64,000 nucleotides of DNA. Source: Kineococcus xinjiangensis. GTDB lineage: Bacteria; Actinomycetota; Actinomycetes; Actinomycetales; Kineococcaceae. Below the pieces are notes generated by a model, which was not told the origin of the DNA, ran no database searches, and saw only the letters and a program-made list of their open reading frames with translations. The stretch covers positions 248,001 to 312,000 of the forward strand of contig NZ_PTJD01000003.1 in the NCBI RefSeq assembly GCF_002934625.1. The letters are read 5' to 3'. Positions 45,182 through 57,781 of this stretch are shown piece after piece; within the stretch, counting starts at the first letter, position 1; each line of letters opens with the position of its first letter. A program made the position numbers and the translations under genes.

Positions 45182-47701
45182 GTGCCCGCGCTCAGGAGCC
45201 GCGGGCCGCGACGGACCGGGAGCGGTGTGCAGGCGGCAGGGGAGCGGGACCGGCGCACGCCGGTCGTCGAACGGGTGCAGGCGCTGGCCGCACGGCTGCT
45301 GCAGGCGCCGTGGGCCCACCTGACGCTGTTCCGGGCGGCGCCGGAGCCCGGGGAGGACGCCCGGACCCTCTCCCGCGTGGTCGCCGCCGAGGCGAAGCCG
45401 GTGCTGGTGGCCGACGCCCCCGCCGACGCCCGCCTCGCCGACGTGCCGGGGGTCCGCTCGGGGCGCATCGCCTCCTACCTCGGGCTGCCCCTCGTGCGCG
45501 AGGACGGCAGCACGGCCGGCGTGCTGGGTGTGGCGGAGACCGAGCCGCGGACGTGGACGGTCGCGGACGTGGCGCTGCTGGAGCAGCTCGCCGCCTCCGC
45601 CCTGGCCGAGCTGGAGCTGTCCGCGCTGGCCCTGCAGGTGGAGGCCGACCGGCTGCGCTGGGCGCTGGCCATCGACGCCGCCGGGGTCGGCGGCTACGAC
45701 TGGGACCTGCGCACCGGCGAGCTCACCTGGGACGCCCGCCTCATCGAGCTCTTCGGCTACGACGAGGCCAGCTTCGACCACAGCATCGCCAGCTTCGAGG
45801 CGCGGGTGCACCCCGACGACCGCGCCCGCGTCAGCGCCGAGCTGGGCGCCGCCATCGAGGCCTGCGCGTCCTTCGAGCTGGAGTACCGCATCGTGCGCCC
45901 CGACGCGCTGGTGCGCTGGGTGCAGGCCCGCGGCCGGGTGCTCGCCGACGCCGACGGCGCCCCCGCCCGTGTCCTCGGCGTCGCCTACGACAGCACCGAC
46001 GCCAAGGACGCCCAGGCGCGCGTGGTGCGGGTCCTGGAGGCGATGCACGAGGGCTTCGCCGCCCTCGACCGGGACTGGCGCGTCACCTACGCCAACCCCC
46101 AGGCCCTCGCGATCCTCGGCATGCGCCTGGAGGACGCCCTCGGCAGGGACCTGTGGACGCTGTTCCCCGCACTCCTCGGCACCCCCGCGGAGCGGGCGTA
46201 CCGGGAGGCCATGAGCAGCGGGGAGGTCCGCACCTTCGAGACCTACTACCCGGCGCCCCTGGACGCATGGTTCGAGATCCGGGCGTGGCCCGGCCCCGAC
46301 GGGCTGTCGGTGTACTTCGAGGACGTCACCGAGCGCCGCGCGGCCCGGGTCGCCGCCGAGGCCGCCACCCGCCGCCTCGCCCTGCTCTCCGACGTCAGCG
46401 CGGAGCTCGCCGCCACCCTCGACGCCGAGGTGGCCGTCGCCCGACTGGCGCAGATGGTGGTCCCCGCGCTGGCCGACTGGTGCATCGTCACCCTCGTCGG
46501 CGACGACGACCAGGCGCTGCGCGACGTGGGCTGGTGGCACGCCGACGACGAGGCCCGCCCCCTCGTGGAGCGCTACGCGCAGCTGCGGTTGCAGGCGCTC
46601 AGCGACGCCTCCTACGTCGCCCGGGCCCTGCGCACCGGGCAGCCCGCGCTCGTGGAGCCGCCCGCCTCCGAGGCCATCGCCCAGTACCTCGGCCGCGGCG
46701 AGGCCCGCGACCTCCTCCTGCGCCTGGCCCCGGTGGGCGCGGCGGTGCTGCCCCTGCGGGGACGCGACCGCACCGTCGGCCTGCTCACCGTCTTCACCGA
46801 CGCGCAGCGCGGACCGCTCGGCGCGGAGGACCTCGCCACCGCCCGCGAGGTGGCGGCACGGGCGGGCCTGGCGCTGGACAACGCCCGCCTCTACGCCCAG
46901 CAGCGCCGGCTCGCCGAGGAGCTGCAGCGCAGCCTGCTCAGCGCCCCGCCCGAGCCCGACCACCTGCAGCTCGTCGTCCGCTACGAGCCCGCCGCCGAGG
47001 CCGCGCAGGTGGGCGGCGACTGGTACGACGCCTTCCTGCAGTCCGACGGCTCCACCGTTCTCGTCATCGGCGACGTCGTGGGCCACGACACCGCCGCCGC
47101 GGCCGCGATGGGGCAGCTGCGCAGCCTGCTGCGCGGCATCGCCTTCACCACCGAGGAGGGCCCGGCCCGGGTGCTGCAGCGGCTGGACCGCGCCGTCGAG
47201 GGACTGCAGGTCGGCACCACCGCGACCGCCGTCGTCGCGCGGCTGGAGCAGGACGAGGACCTGCGCTCGCGCCGGCGCGCCCGGCTGCGCTGGTCCAACG
47301 CCGGGCACCCGCCGCCCGTGGTCGTCCACCCCGACGGGCGCATCGAGGTCCTCGGCGGGGAGGAGGCCGACCTCCTCCTCGGGCTGTGGGCGGCGGTGGA
47401 CCGGGCGGAGACCACGGCGGAGCTGGAGTGGGGCACCACCGTCCTCCTCTACACCGACGGCCTCGTCGAGCGGCGCGGGCAGTCCCTCGACGAGGGCACC
47501 GCCGCCCTGTGCGAGGTGCTGGCGGAGGTCTGCGGCGGCACGCTGGACGAGCTCTGCGACGGCGTGCTGGAGCGGCTGCGCCCGGAGGTCCCGGAGGACG
47601 ACGTGGCGCTGGTCGCGGTGCGCCTGCACCGGCAGGACCGGCCGCGGCCGGCGGAGGCGGGCCCGAACAGGGTTCCGCCGGAGGTCCCGCCCGCCCCGTA
47701 G
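45182..47701 (+). CDS. GAF-PAS-PAS-GAF-SpoIIE protein phosphatase
   Basis: An 839-residue sensor phosphatase. A GAF-like domain is at about 20-145 (IASYLGLPLVREDGSTAGVLGV), PAS domains at about 155-280 and 280-395 (GYDWDLRTGELTWDARLIELFGY; a second with YANPQALAILGM), a second GAF at about 410-560, and the PP2C/SpoIIE domain after about 585 with metal-binding motifs VGGDWYDAF, VIGDVVGHD, LYTDGLVERRG and EDDVALV. Such proteins act on anti-anti-sigma factors. TACGCT lies 22 nt before the GTG and GAGGTGG is the SD. No partner anti-sigma gene is adjacent. Confidence 0.92.
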   Translation: MPALRSRGPRRTGSGVQAAGERDRRTPVVERVQALAARLLQAPWAHLTLFRAAPEPGEDARTLSRVVAAEAKPVLVADAPADARLADVPGVRSGRIASYLGLPLVREDGSTAGVLGVAETEPRTWTVADVALLEQLAASALAELELSALALQVEADRLRWALAIDAAGVGGYDWDLRTGELTWDARLIELFGYDEASFDHSIASFEARVHPDDRARVSAELGAAIEACASFELEYRIVRPDALVRWVQARGRVLADADGAPARVLGVAYDSTDAKDAQARVVRVLEAMHEGFAALDRDWRVTYANPQALAILGMRLEDALGRDLWTLFPALLGTPAERAYREAMSSGEVRTFETYYPAPLDAWFEIRAWPGPDGLSVYFEDVTERRAARVAAEAATRRLALLSDVSAELAATLDAEVAVARLAQMVVPALADWCIVTLVGDDDQALRDVGWWHADDEARPLVERYAQLRLQALSDASYVARALRTGQPALVEPPASEAIAQYLGRGEARDLLLRLAPVGAAVLPLRGRDRTVGLLTVFTDAQRGPLGAEDLATAREVAARAGLALDNARLYAQQRRLAEELQRSLLSAPPEPDHLQLVVRYEPAAEAAQVGGDWYDAFLQSDGSTVLVIGDVVGHDTAAAAAMGQLRSLLRGIAFTTEEGPARVLQRLDRAVEGLQVGTTATAVVARLEQDEDLRSRRRARLRWSNAGHPPPVVVHPDGRIEVLGGEEADLLLGLWAAVDRAETTAELEWGTTVLLYTDGLVERRGQSLDEGTAALCEVLAEVCGGTLDELCDGVLERLRPEVPEDDVALVAVRLHRQDRPRPAEAGPNRVPPEVPPAP

Positions 47702-47711
47702 CGCGACAGCC

Positions 47712-47797
47712 GACAGCCGGCCTGCGCGCCGGACCGCGGTTCCGGCGGGTCGCGCCGTCCGCAGCGGGTGTCGAGGCGTGCCCGCAGGCCGGCTGTC
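47712..47797 (+). terminator. large inverted repeat after phosphatase gene
   Basis: A perfect 15-bp stem (47712-47726 with 47783-47797) encloses 56 nt that contain a further 7-bp hairpin (47727-47733 with 47741-47747). It starts 11 nt past the stop and may be a terminator or a structured RNA. Confidence 0.5.
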
Positions 47798-47952
47798 ACG
47801 CCCGCGCCGCCGGTGGCAGGACGGGCCCCGCCACCGCCCGCGTGGTGGGTCCGGTGCGGCTCGGGGCCCCGCTAGGGTGAGGCGGCCCCGGCTGCGGGTG
47901 CCGGTCCCGGATGGAAGGTCGCCCGCGTGCACGTCGCTCCCGTGGCGCTCCG

Positions 47953-49986
47953 GTGAGCTGGGCAGGTGCGGTTCCGGCGCTGCTGCTGGGGGCGCTGGTG
48001 CTCCTCCTGCCGGGCGTGCTGGTCCTGCGCGCCCTCGGCCAGCGCGGCCTGGCGGTGGCGGGTGCGGCCCCGGCCGTGTCCGTCCTCCTCGTCGGTGCCG
48101 CCGCGGTCGTGGCGCCCCGCGCGGGCCTGGGCTGGGGCGCGGCCCCGGTGGTGCTGGTCACCGGCGGCGCCGCGCTGGCCGCCTGGCTCTGCTCCCTCCT
48201 GCTGGGCGTGCTCGACGCCCGCGCTCCCGCCGCCGGCCCGGACCACCCCGAGCGGGGCCCCGACGTCGCCGGACCCCGGGCCCGCAGGCCCACATCGCAC
48301 GGTCCCGACGTCGAGGGCCCCGACGGGCGCCGGGTGCTGGCCGCCGCGGCCGGCGGCCTGGCGATCGCCGCGGTGCTGGCCGCCGCGTCGGTGCACCGGG
48401 GGCTGGGCCGCCCCGACGCCGTGTCGCAGACCTTCGACGGGATGTTCCACCTGAACGCCCTCCAGCGGGTCGCCGACACCTCCAACGCCTCGCCGGAGTC
48501 GGTGGCGCGGCTGACCGCCCCCTTCGCCGAGGACGTCTACTACCCCGCCGGGTGGCACGCGGTCGGGGGGCTGCTGGTGGAGGCCGGGGTGCCGCCCGTC
48601 GTGGCCGCCAACGCGCTGGTGCTGCTCATCGCCGGGCTGGTCTGGCCGCTGGCGTGCGTGCTGCTGGTGCGGCGCCTCGCCGGGGCCCGCCCGCTGCCGG
48701 TGCTGCTGGCGGCGGTGCTCAGCCAGGCGTTCGTGGCGTTCCCGTGGCTGATCGACCGCTGGGGGGTGCTGTGGCCGCAGACGCTGGGCACGGCGCTGCT
48801 GCCCGTGGTCCTCGCCGCGCTGCTGCACGCGAGCGCGCCGGCCCCGGTCGCGGGCGGCGCGCAGCCGGCGGCGGGGGAGCGGGTCCGCTCGCTGCTGGTC
48901 GCCGTGGCGGCTCTCGCCGGCACCGCCCTGGCGCACCCGGGGTCCTTCCTGCTCGCGGTCCTGCTGGCCGCGGCGCTGCTGCTGGCCACGGCGCTGCCGG
49001 CGGCACTGTCGCCGTGGCGCGGCGGTCGCGCGCAGTGGCGGGCGCTGGCGGCGACGGGCGCGGCGGCCGCCCTGGTGGCGGCGGGTGCGGTGGCGGTGGG
49101 CCCGCGGGTCTTCGCGATGCGCACCGCCGACTGGCCCGCGACGCGCGGCGTGGCCGACGCCGTGGGGGAGGTGCTGCTCAACGCCCCCGCGGGTGCCTCC
49201 CGCAACGTCGTCGTCTCGGCGCTGGTCCTCCTCGGCCTGGTGGTGGCGCTGCGGCGGCCGCGGTGGCGGTGGCTGGCGGTGGGGCACCTCCTCGTCGCGG
49301 CGCTGGACGTGATCGCCGCGGGCACCGACGCGCCGTTCTCGCAGCTGCTGACGGCCCCCTGGTACAACGACCGCTTCCGCCTGGCCGCGACGGTCCCGGT
49401 GACGGGGGTGGCGCTGGCGGTGCTCGGGACGCTGTGGGTGGCGCGCCTGCTGCGCCGGTTCCGCTCCCGCCACGCGGTGCCCGCCGTGGCCGCCGCGCTG
49501 GCGCTGGCCGCGGCTGTGCCGCAGGTGCGCGGCAACGGCGACCAGCTGGGCCTGACCAACGTCCGCGTCGAGCGGCACCCGATGCGGTCGCTGGTGGACC
49601 CGGACGAGCAGCGCTTCCTGGAGGACCTGCGCCGCCACGTGCCCGAGGGGGCGGTGGTGGCGGGCACGCCGTGGGACGGCAGCGCCTTCGCCTACGCCCT
49701 CTCCCGCGGGGTGGAGGTGCTCTACCCGCACATGCGCGGCGAGCTCGGGGAGGACGCGCGCTACCTCGCCGACCACCTCCAGGACGCGGCCACGGACCCG
49801 CTGGTGTGCCCGATGCTGGAGCAGCGGCGGGTCCGCTACGTGCTGGACATGGGGCGGCTGTGGGACCCGCCGGCCCTGGCCCCGGCCGGGTACACGGCCT
49901 TCAGGCTGTTCCAGGACAGGCCGGGCTTCCGCCTCGCCGCCTCGGAGGGGGACGTGCGCCTCTACGAGATCACCGCCTGTGGCTGA
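47953..49986 (+). CDS. DUF6541-like polytopic membrane protein of wall polysaccharide locus
   Basis: A protein of about 677 residues with at least 12 hydrophobic segments followed by a soluble C-terminal domain that ends in VRLYEITACG. Conserved-looking loops are SQTFDGMFHLNALQRVADTSNASP and YYPAGWHAVGG, which recall GT-C glycosyltransferases and the actinobacterial DUF6541 family. The family name is from memory. The start is unsure: GTG 47953 overlaps the stop of a nine-codon frame (47927) as GTGA; an ATG at 47911 is in frame but has no SD. Its end overlaps or abuts the next gene. Confidence 0.85.
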   Translation: MSWAGAVPALLLGALVLLLPGVLVLRALGQRGLAVAGAAPAVSVLLVGAAAVVAPRAGLGWGAAPVVLVTGGAALAAWLCSLLLGVLDARAPAAGPDHPERGPDVAGPRARRPTSHGPDVEGPDGRRVLAAAAGGLAIAAVLAAASVHRGLGRPDAVSQTFDGMFHLNALQRVADTSNASPESVARLTAPFAEDVYYPAGWHAVGGLLVEAGVPPVVAANALVLLIAGLVWPLACVLLVRRLAGARPLPVLLAAVLSQAFVAFPWLIDRWGVLWPQTLGTALLPVVLAALLHASAPAPVAGGAQPAAGERVRSLLVAVAALAGTALAHPGSFLLAVLLAAALLLATALPAALSPWRGGRAQWRALAATGAAAALVAAGAVAVGPRVFAMRTADWPATRGVADAVGEVLLNAPAGASRNVVVSALVLLGLVVALRRPRWRWLAVGHLLVAALDVIAAGTDAPFSQLLTAPWYNDRFRLAATVPVTGVALAVLGTLWVARLLRRFRSRHAVPAVAAALALAAAVPQVRGNGDQLGLTNVRVERHPMRSLVDPDEQRFLEDLRRHVPEGAVVAGTPWDGSAFAYALSRGVEVLYPHMRGELGEDARYLADHLQDAATDPLVCPMLEQRRVRYVLDMGRLWDPPALAPAGYTAFRLFQDRPGFRLAASEGDVRLYEITACG

Positions 49987-50047
49987 GCCGCCCGTGGCCG
50001 AACCCAACCGCCCCGAACCGAACCGCCTGGACCTGAGAGGAGCGGCC

Positions 50048-52012
50048 GTGCCGAGCACTGAGAGCCGCGCCACCGCCCCGCGCGTGGTGGCCGTCGTCGT
50101 CGCCCACGACCGCCGCGAGCTGCTGCTGGCGGGCCTGGCCGCCCTGGCCGGGCAGACGCGGCGCCCCGACGCGGTCGTGGTCGTGGACAACGCCTCCTCC
50201 GACGGCAGCGCCGGGGCCGTCGAGGCCGCCCGCGACTCCCTCGGCTTCGGCGCCGCGCTGGAGGTCCTGCGCCTGGAGCGCAACACCGGGGGAGCCGGCG
50301 GCTTCGCCGCGGGGCTGGCCAGGGCGGTGCGCGCCCACGCCGCCGACCTGGTCTGGCTGATGGACGACGACACCGTGCCGCGCCGGGAGGCGCTGGCCGC
50401 CGCGCTCGCGGCGCGCGAGGCCGTGCCCGGGGAGCCGCCCGCGGTGGTGGCGAGCCGGGTGGTGTGGACGGACGGGCGCGAGCACCCCATGAACACCCCT
50501 CGCCGCCGCCCGCGCGCCTCCCGCGACGAGCTCACGGCGGCCGCCGCGGCCGGTGGCACCCCGGTGCGCTCGGCCTCCTTCGTGGCGATCCTCGTCGACG
50601 CGGCGGCGGTGCGGGCCGACGGCCTGCCCGTGGCCGACTTCTTCCTCTGGAACGACGACTTCGAGTACACGACCCGGCTGCTGCGCCGCCGCCGCGGCCT
50701 CGCGGTGGCCGCCAGCACCGTGGAGCACCGCACCCGCGTCTTCGGCGGGACCGACGCGGACCCCGGCGAGCGCTTCGTCCTCGAGGTCCGCAACAAGCTG
50801 TGGACGTACCTGCGCTGCCGGACGCTGGAGCCGGTGGAGCTGGCGCTCTACGGCGGGTCGACGCTGCGTCGCTGGGCGCGCACGATCGCGCGCTCGCAGC
50901 GGCGGGGCGTGCTGCTGCGGGGCCTGGCGGGCGGCCTGGCGCAGGGCCTGGGCCGGGCTCCGCGCCCGACCGCCGAGGTGCTGGCCGGGCTGGGGGAGGT
51001 CTCGGCGGACGTGGCGGCGGTCGAGGCCGCGGCGGGGCGCTCCACGGGCACCGCCGAGGTGCCGGTCGAGGCGGTCGAGGAGGCCCTGCTGCCGCCGTTC
51101 TCGGTGCTGCTGCCCGTCTGGGCCGGTGACGAGCCCGCCCAGTTGCGCCGGGCCCTGGCCAGCGTCACCGCGGAGCAGGAGCTGCGCCCGGCGGAGGTGG
51201 TGGTCGTCCGCGACGGCCCCGTGCCCGCCGCGCTGCAGGAGGTGCTTGACTCGCTGGGGCGGATCTCGGGCGGTGTGCCCGTGCGGGTGCTGCCCCTGCC
51301 GCGCAACGTGGGGCTGGCGCGTGCGCTGGAGGAGGGCCTGGCCGCCTGCGCCCACGACGTGGTGGCGCGGATGGACGCCGACGACATCAGCCTGCCGCAC
51401 CGCTTCGCCGTGCAGCTGCCCCTGCTGGCCGGTGGGCCCGGCCGGGCGGGCGCGGACCTGGTGGGGGCGGGGCTGCTGGAGATCGGTCGCGACGAGCACG
51501 ACGTCGTCGGACGGCGCACGCCCCCGACGGGGGCGGCGCGGATCGCGGCGTACGCCCGCTTCCACGACCCGTTCAACCACCCGACGGTCGTCTACCGCCG
51601 CTCCGCCGTGGCCGCCGCTGGGGGCTACCGGGACCTGCCGCTGCTGGAGGACTACTGGCTCTTCGCGCGGATGATCGGGGCGGGGGCGGCGGTGGTCAAC
51701 GTCGCCGAGCCGCTGGTCCTCTACCGGGTGGGCAGCGCGGGGGCCGGTTCCTACGCGCGCCGCGGCGGGCTGCGGCTGTGGCGCTCGGAGGTGGAGCTGC
51801 AGGCCCACCTGCGCCGCGAGGGGTTCACCACCGGTGCGCAGTGGGCCCGCAACGTGGCCGTGCGCGGCGGATACCGCTTCGTGCCGGAGGGGCTGCGCCG
51901 GGTCGCGTACCGGCGCCTGATCGCCGGCGGGGGTGTCGCGGGAGGGCGGGGCGCGCCCGGGCTCGCCGCCGGGGCGCTTCACGGATCGCGCACATCGCAC
52001 CGGATACCCTGA
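50048..52012 (+). CDS. double GT2 glycosyltransferase (GlfT1-like domain plus second GT2 domain)
   Basis: A 654-residue protein with two GT-A modules. The first (about 12-280) has VVDNASSDGS, NTGGAGGFAAG, the metal triad DDD at 106-108 and WNDDFE at 201-206, resembling the galactofuranosyltransferase GlfT1. The second (about 351-600) has FSVLLPVW, RDG at 388-390, DADD at 443-446 and YRDLPLLEDYWLF, as in AmsE-like enzymes. It would start galactan synthesis on the lipid linker. The GTG at 50048 is chosen for AGAGGAG 6 nt upstream; an in-frame GTG at 49979 overlaps the previous gene. Confidence 0.9.
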   Translation: MPSTESRATAPRVVAVVVAHDRRELLLAGLAALAGQTRRPDAVVVVDNASSDGSAGAVEAARDSLGFGAALEVLRLERNTGGAGGFAAGLARAVRAHAADLVWLMDDDTVPRREALAAALAAREAVPGEPPAVVASRVVWTDGREHPMNTPRRRPRASRDELTAAAAAGGTPVRSASFVAILVDAAAVRADGLPVADFFLWNDDFEYTTRLLRRRRGLAVAASTVEHRTRVFGGTDADPGERFVLEVRNKLWTYLRCRTLEPVELALYGGSTLRRWARTIARSQRRGVLLRGLAGGLAQGLGRAPRPTAEVLAGLGEVSADVAAVEAAAGRSTGTAEVPVEAVEEALLPPFSVLLPVWAGDEPAQLRRALASVTAEQELRPAEVVVVRDGPVPAALQEVLDSLGRISGGVPVRVLPLPRNVGLARALEEGLAACAHDVVARMDADDISLPHRFAVQLPLLAGGPGRAGADLVGAGLLEIGRDEHDVVGRRTPPTGAARIAAYARFHDPFNHPTVVYRRSAVAAAGGYRDLPLLEDYWLFARMIGAGAAVVNVAEPLVLYRVGSAGAGSYARRGGLRLWRSEVELQAHLRREGFTTGAQWARNVAVRGGYRFVPEGLRRVAYRRLIAGGGVAGGRGAPGLAAGALHGSRTSHRIP

Positions 52013-52051
52013 CGCCACCATGCGAGGGCTGACGAGCGGTACCACGAGTAG

Positions 52052-55407
<3,356 letters not shown>

Positions 55408-55412
55408 GCGGG

Positions 55413-56312
55413 GTGACCGGCGCTCCGGCGGGCGCGCGCCCCCGGGCGGGGGAGGACGGCTTCGAGATCCCCGGCCGCGGCCGCGGGCTGCTCGACGTCC
55501 TGCAGCGCCGGTACCTGCTGCGGCTGCTGGTCCGCAAGGAGCTGCGGGTCCGCTACCAGGGTTCCGCGCTGGGGCTGCTGTGGTCCTACGTGAAGCCTGC
55601 GGTGCAGTTCTGCGTCTTCTTCTTCGCCCTGGGCGTCTTCCTCAAGGTGGGCCAGGACGTCGAGAACTTCGCGGTGTACCTGTTCGCCGGGATCGTCGTC
55701 ATCAACTACTTCTCGGAGACGTTCGGCAACGCCACCCGGGCGGTGGTGGGCAACGCACCGCTGGTGAAGAAGATCTACCTGCCGCGGGAGCTGTTCCCCG
55801 TCGCCTCGGCGTGGGTGGCGGCGGTGCACTTCCTGCCCCAGTTCGTGGTCCTGCTCATCGGCACGCTGATCGCGGGCTGGCGGCCGACCCTCGGCCAGCT
55901 CGCGGGCGGGGCGCTCGGGTTCGCGATCATCGTGGTGCTCGCGGTCGGCCTCGGGCTGCTCTTCGGGGCGATCAACGTGCTCTACCGGGACTTCGAGAAC
56001 ATCGTCGACCTGCTGCTGCTCGTCGTGACGTGGACCTCACCGGTGCTCTACACCTGGGTGCACGTCCGCGACGCCATCCGCCGGGCCGAGCTGCCGGACT
56101 GGCTGCTGACGGTGTACCAGCTCAACCCCGTCACCTCGGCGGTGGAGCTGTTCCACTACGGCTTCTGGTACGGCGCGACGACGAAGCCCTACGAGCTGCC
56201 GCCGAACCTGCTGTGGAACGGCCTGCTGTCCCTCGGCATCGCCGTCGCCGTCCTCGTCCTCGGCCAGTTCACCTTCCGCCGGCTCGAGGGCCGCTTCGCG
56301 CAGGAGCTGTAG
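55413..56312 (+). CDS. wzm: polysaccharide ABC exporter permease (Wzm)
   Basis: A 299-residue ABC-2 permease with six helices. RKELRVRYQGSALGLLWSYVKP near 45 and YLPRELFPVASAWVAAVHFLPQFV are typical of Wzm/TagG-type proteins. With Wzt it would export the lipid-linked galactan. It follows glfT2 by 5 bp; the GTG at 55413 lies after AGAGGG. Confidence 0.93.
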   Translation: MTGAPAGARPRAGEDGFEIPGRGRGLLDVLQRRYLLRLLVRKELRVRYQGSALGLLWSYVKPAVQFCVFFFALGVFLKVGQDVENFAVYLFAGIVVINYFSETFGNATRAVVGNAPLVKKIYLPRELFPVASAWVAAVHFLPQFVVLLIGTLIAGWRPTLGQLAGGALGFAIIVVLAVGLGLLFGAINVLYRDFENIVDLLLLVVTWTSPVLYTWVHVRDAIRRAELPDWLLTVYQLNPVTSAVELFHYGFWYGATTKPYELPPNLLWNGLLSLGIAVAVLVLGQFTFRRLEGRFAQEL

Positions 56313-56318
56313 GAGACC

Positions 56319-57062
56319 GTGACCACGATGAGCAGCACCCGCCGGACGAGCACCACCATCGCGGTGCAGTCCGTCTCCAAGCGCTTCGTGCTGCGCCACG
56401 ACCGCAGCCTGAAGAACCTCGCCGTCTCCGCCTTCCGCGGCAAGGACCTCGGCAACTCCTTCCTCGCCCTCGACGACGTCGGCTTCGAGGTGGGGGAGGG
56501 GGAGGCCGTGGCCCTGCTCGGCCTGAACGGCTCCGGCAAGTCGACCCTGCTGAAGCTCATCTCCGGGGTGATGAGCCCCGACGCCGGCCAGGTCCTCCTG
56601 CGCGGGCGCATCGCCGGGCTCATCGAGGTCGGGGCGGGCTTCCACCCGGACCTCACCGGCCGGGAGAACGTCTACCTCAACGGGGCGATCCTCGGCATGG
56701 ACGAGGCCACGATCAAGCAGCGCTTCGACCAGATCGTCGCGTTCTCCGAGATCGAGCGCTTCATCGACACCGAGGTCAAGTTCTACTCCTCGGGGATGTT
56801 CCTGCGCCTCGCCTTCGCCGTGGCCGTGCACACCGACCCCGAGATCTTCCTCATCGACGAGATCCTCGCCGTCGGGGACGCGCCCTTCCAGCAGAAGTGC
56901 CTCGGCCGCATCCGGGAGCTGCGCGAGGAGGGCCGCACCCTCGTCATCGTCAGCCACGACCTCGACATGGTCTCCACGCTGTGCTCGCGCGGCGTGGTCC
57001 TGGAGCAGGGGAGGCTCGTCGCCGACGAGGACATCCACGCCGCGGTGGGCCGGCTGCGGTGA
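56319..57062 (+). CDS. wzt: polysaccharide ABC exporter ATPase (Wzt)
   Basis: A 247-residue ATPase. Walker A GLNGSGKST is near 68-76, the unusual signature FYSSGMFLRLAFAVA takes the place of LSGGQ as in Wzt/TagH, and Walker B is IFLIDEILAVGD. There is no C-terminal carbohydrate-binding extension, as in the mycobacterial orthologue Rv3781. Its stop overlaps a possible PAP2 start as GTGA. Confidence 0.94.
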   Translation: MTTMSSTRRTSTTIAVQSVSKRFVLRHDRSLKNLAVSAFRGKDLGNSFLALDDVGFEVGEGEAVALLGLNGSGKSTLLKLISGVMSPDAGQVLLRGRIAGLIEVGAGFHPDLTGRENVYLNGAILGMDEATIKQRFDQIVAFSEIERFIDTEVKFYSSGMFLRLAFAVAVHTDPEIFLIDEILAVGDAPFQQKCLGRIRELREEGRTLVIVSHDLDMVSTLCSRGVVLEQGRLVADEDIHAAVGRLR

Positions 57063-57139
57063 GCAGCGCCCCGCAGGCACCACGGACCAGCAACCACACC
57101 GATCAGGACCGCGCCGCGAGGCGGGGGAGGACGGACGAC

Positions 57140-57781
57140 GTGACGACGAGCGAGGCGGCCACGAGCGGGGCGGCGGTGATCGAGGAGGCGGTGATCGAGG
57201 AGGCCGCGGCGACCGGAGCGGCCCTGCCGGTCGAGGCCCCGCCGACGAACGCCGACCTGCGGCTGCTGCTGGCGGTGCAGTCGCGCCTGCGCACCCCCGC
57301 GGTGGTGCGCACGGCGCAGCTGATGAGCCACGCCGGTGAGCACGCGGCGGTCTGGATCGCCGCGGGCGCCGCCGGTGCCCTCGTCGACCGTGGGCGGCGC
57401 CGGGAGTGGGTGGAGGCGACCGCCGCGGTCGTGGCCGCCCACGGGGCCAGCGTCGTGCTGAAGCGGGTCACCCGCCGGACCCGCCCGCAGCACCCGCACC
57501 TGCTGGTGCACGCGGGAACGCCCAGCCGCTGGAGCCTGCCCTCCTCGCACGCCACCTCCACCACGGCGGCGGTCGTGGCGTTCGGGCGCCTCCTCGGCGC
57601 GCGGCGGCTGGCGCCGCTGACACCGGCGATGGCGCTCTCGCGCCTCGTCGTCGGCGTGCACTACCCGAGCGACGTCGCCGCCGGCAGCGCCCTCGGCGCC
57701 GCGGTGGCCGGGGTCGCCCCGCGGGTGCTGCGCCTGCTGCCCGCCCCGCTCGGCCGCACCCGCGCGGACCGCCGCCGGTGA
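57140..57781 (+). CDS. PAP2 family phosphatase
   Basis: A 213-residue phosphatase with all three PAP2 motifs: KRVTRRTRPQ, PSSHAT and SRLVVGVHYPSD. It is predicted to have several membrane segments. In mycobacteria the equivalent (Rv3807c) sits between glfT2 and ubiA and is proposed to dephosphorylate decaprenyl-phosphoryl-5-phosphoribose. The GTG at 57140 has GGGGGAGG 9 nt upstream; an in-frame GTG at 57059 overlapping the wzt stop would add 27 residues. Confidence 0.92.
   Translation: MTTSEAATSGAAVIEEAVIEEAAATGAALPVEAPPTNADLRLLLAVQSRLRTPAVVRTAQLMSHAGEHAAVWIAAGAAGALVDRGRRREWVEATAAVVAAHGASVVLKRVTRRTRPQHPHLLVHAGTPSRWSLPSSHATSTTAAVVAFGRLLGARRLAPLTPAMALSRLVVGVHYPSDVAAGSALGAAVAGVAPRVLRLLPAPLGRTRADRRR

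Noticed and set aside
51977-52005. Possible internal promoter (TTCACG, then GGATAC) before glf
   Set aside because: Both elements are weak, spacing is ambiguous, and the site lies within the end of the preceding coding region.
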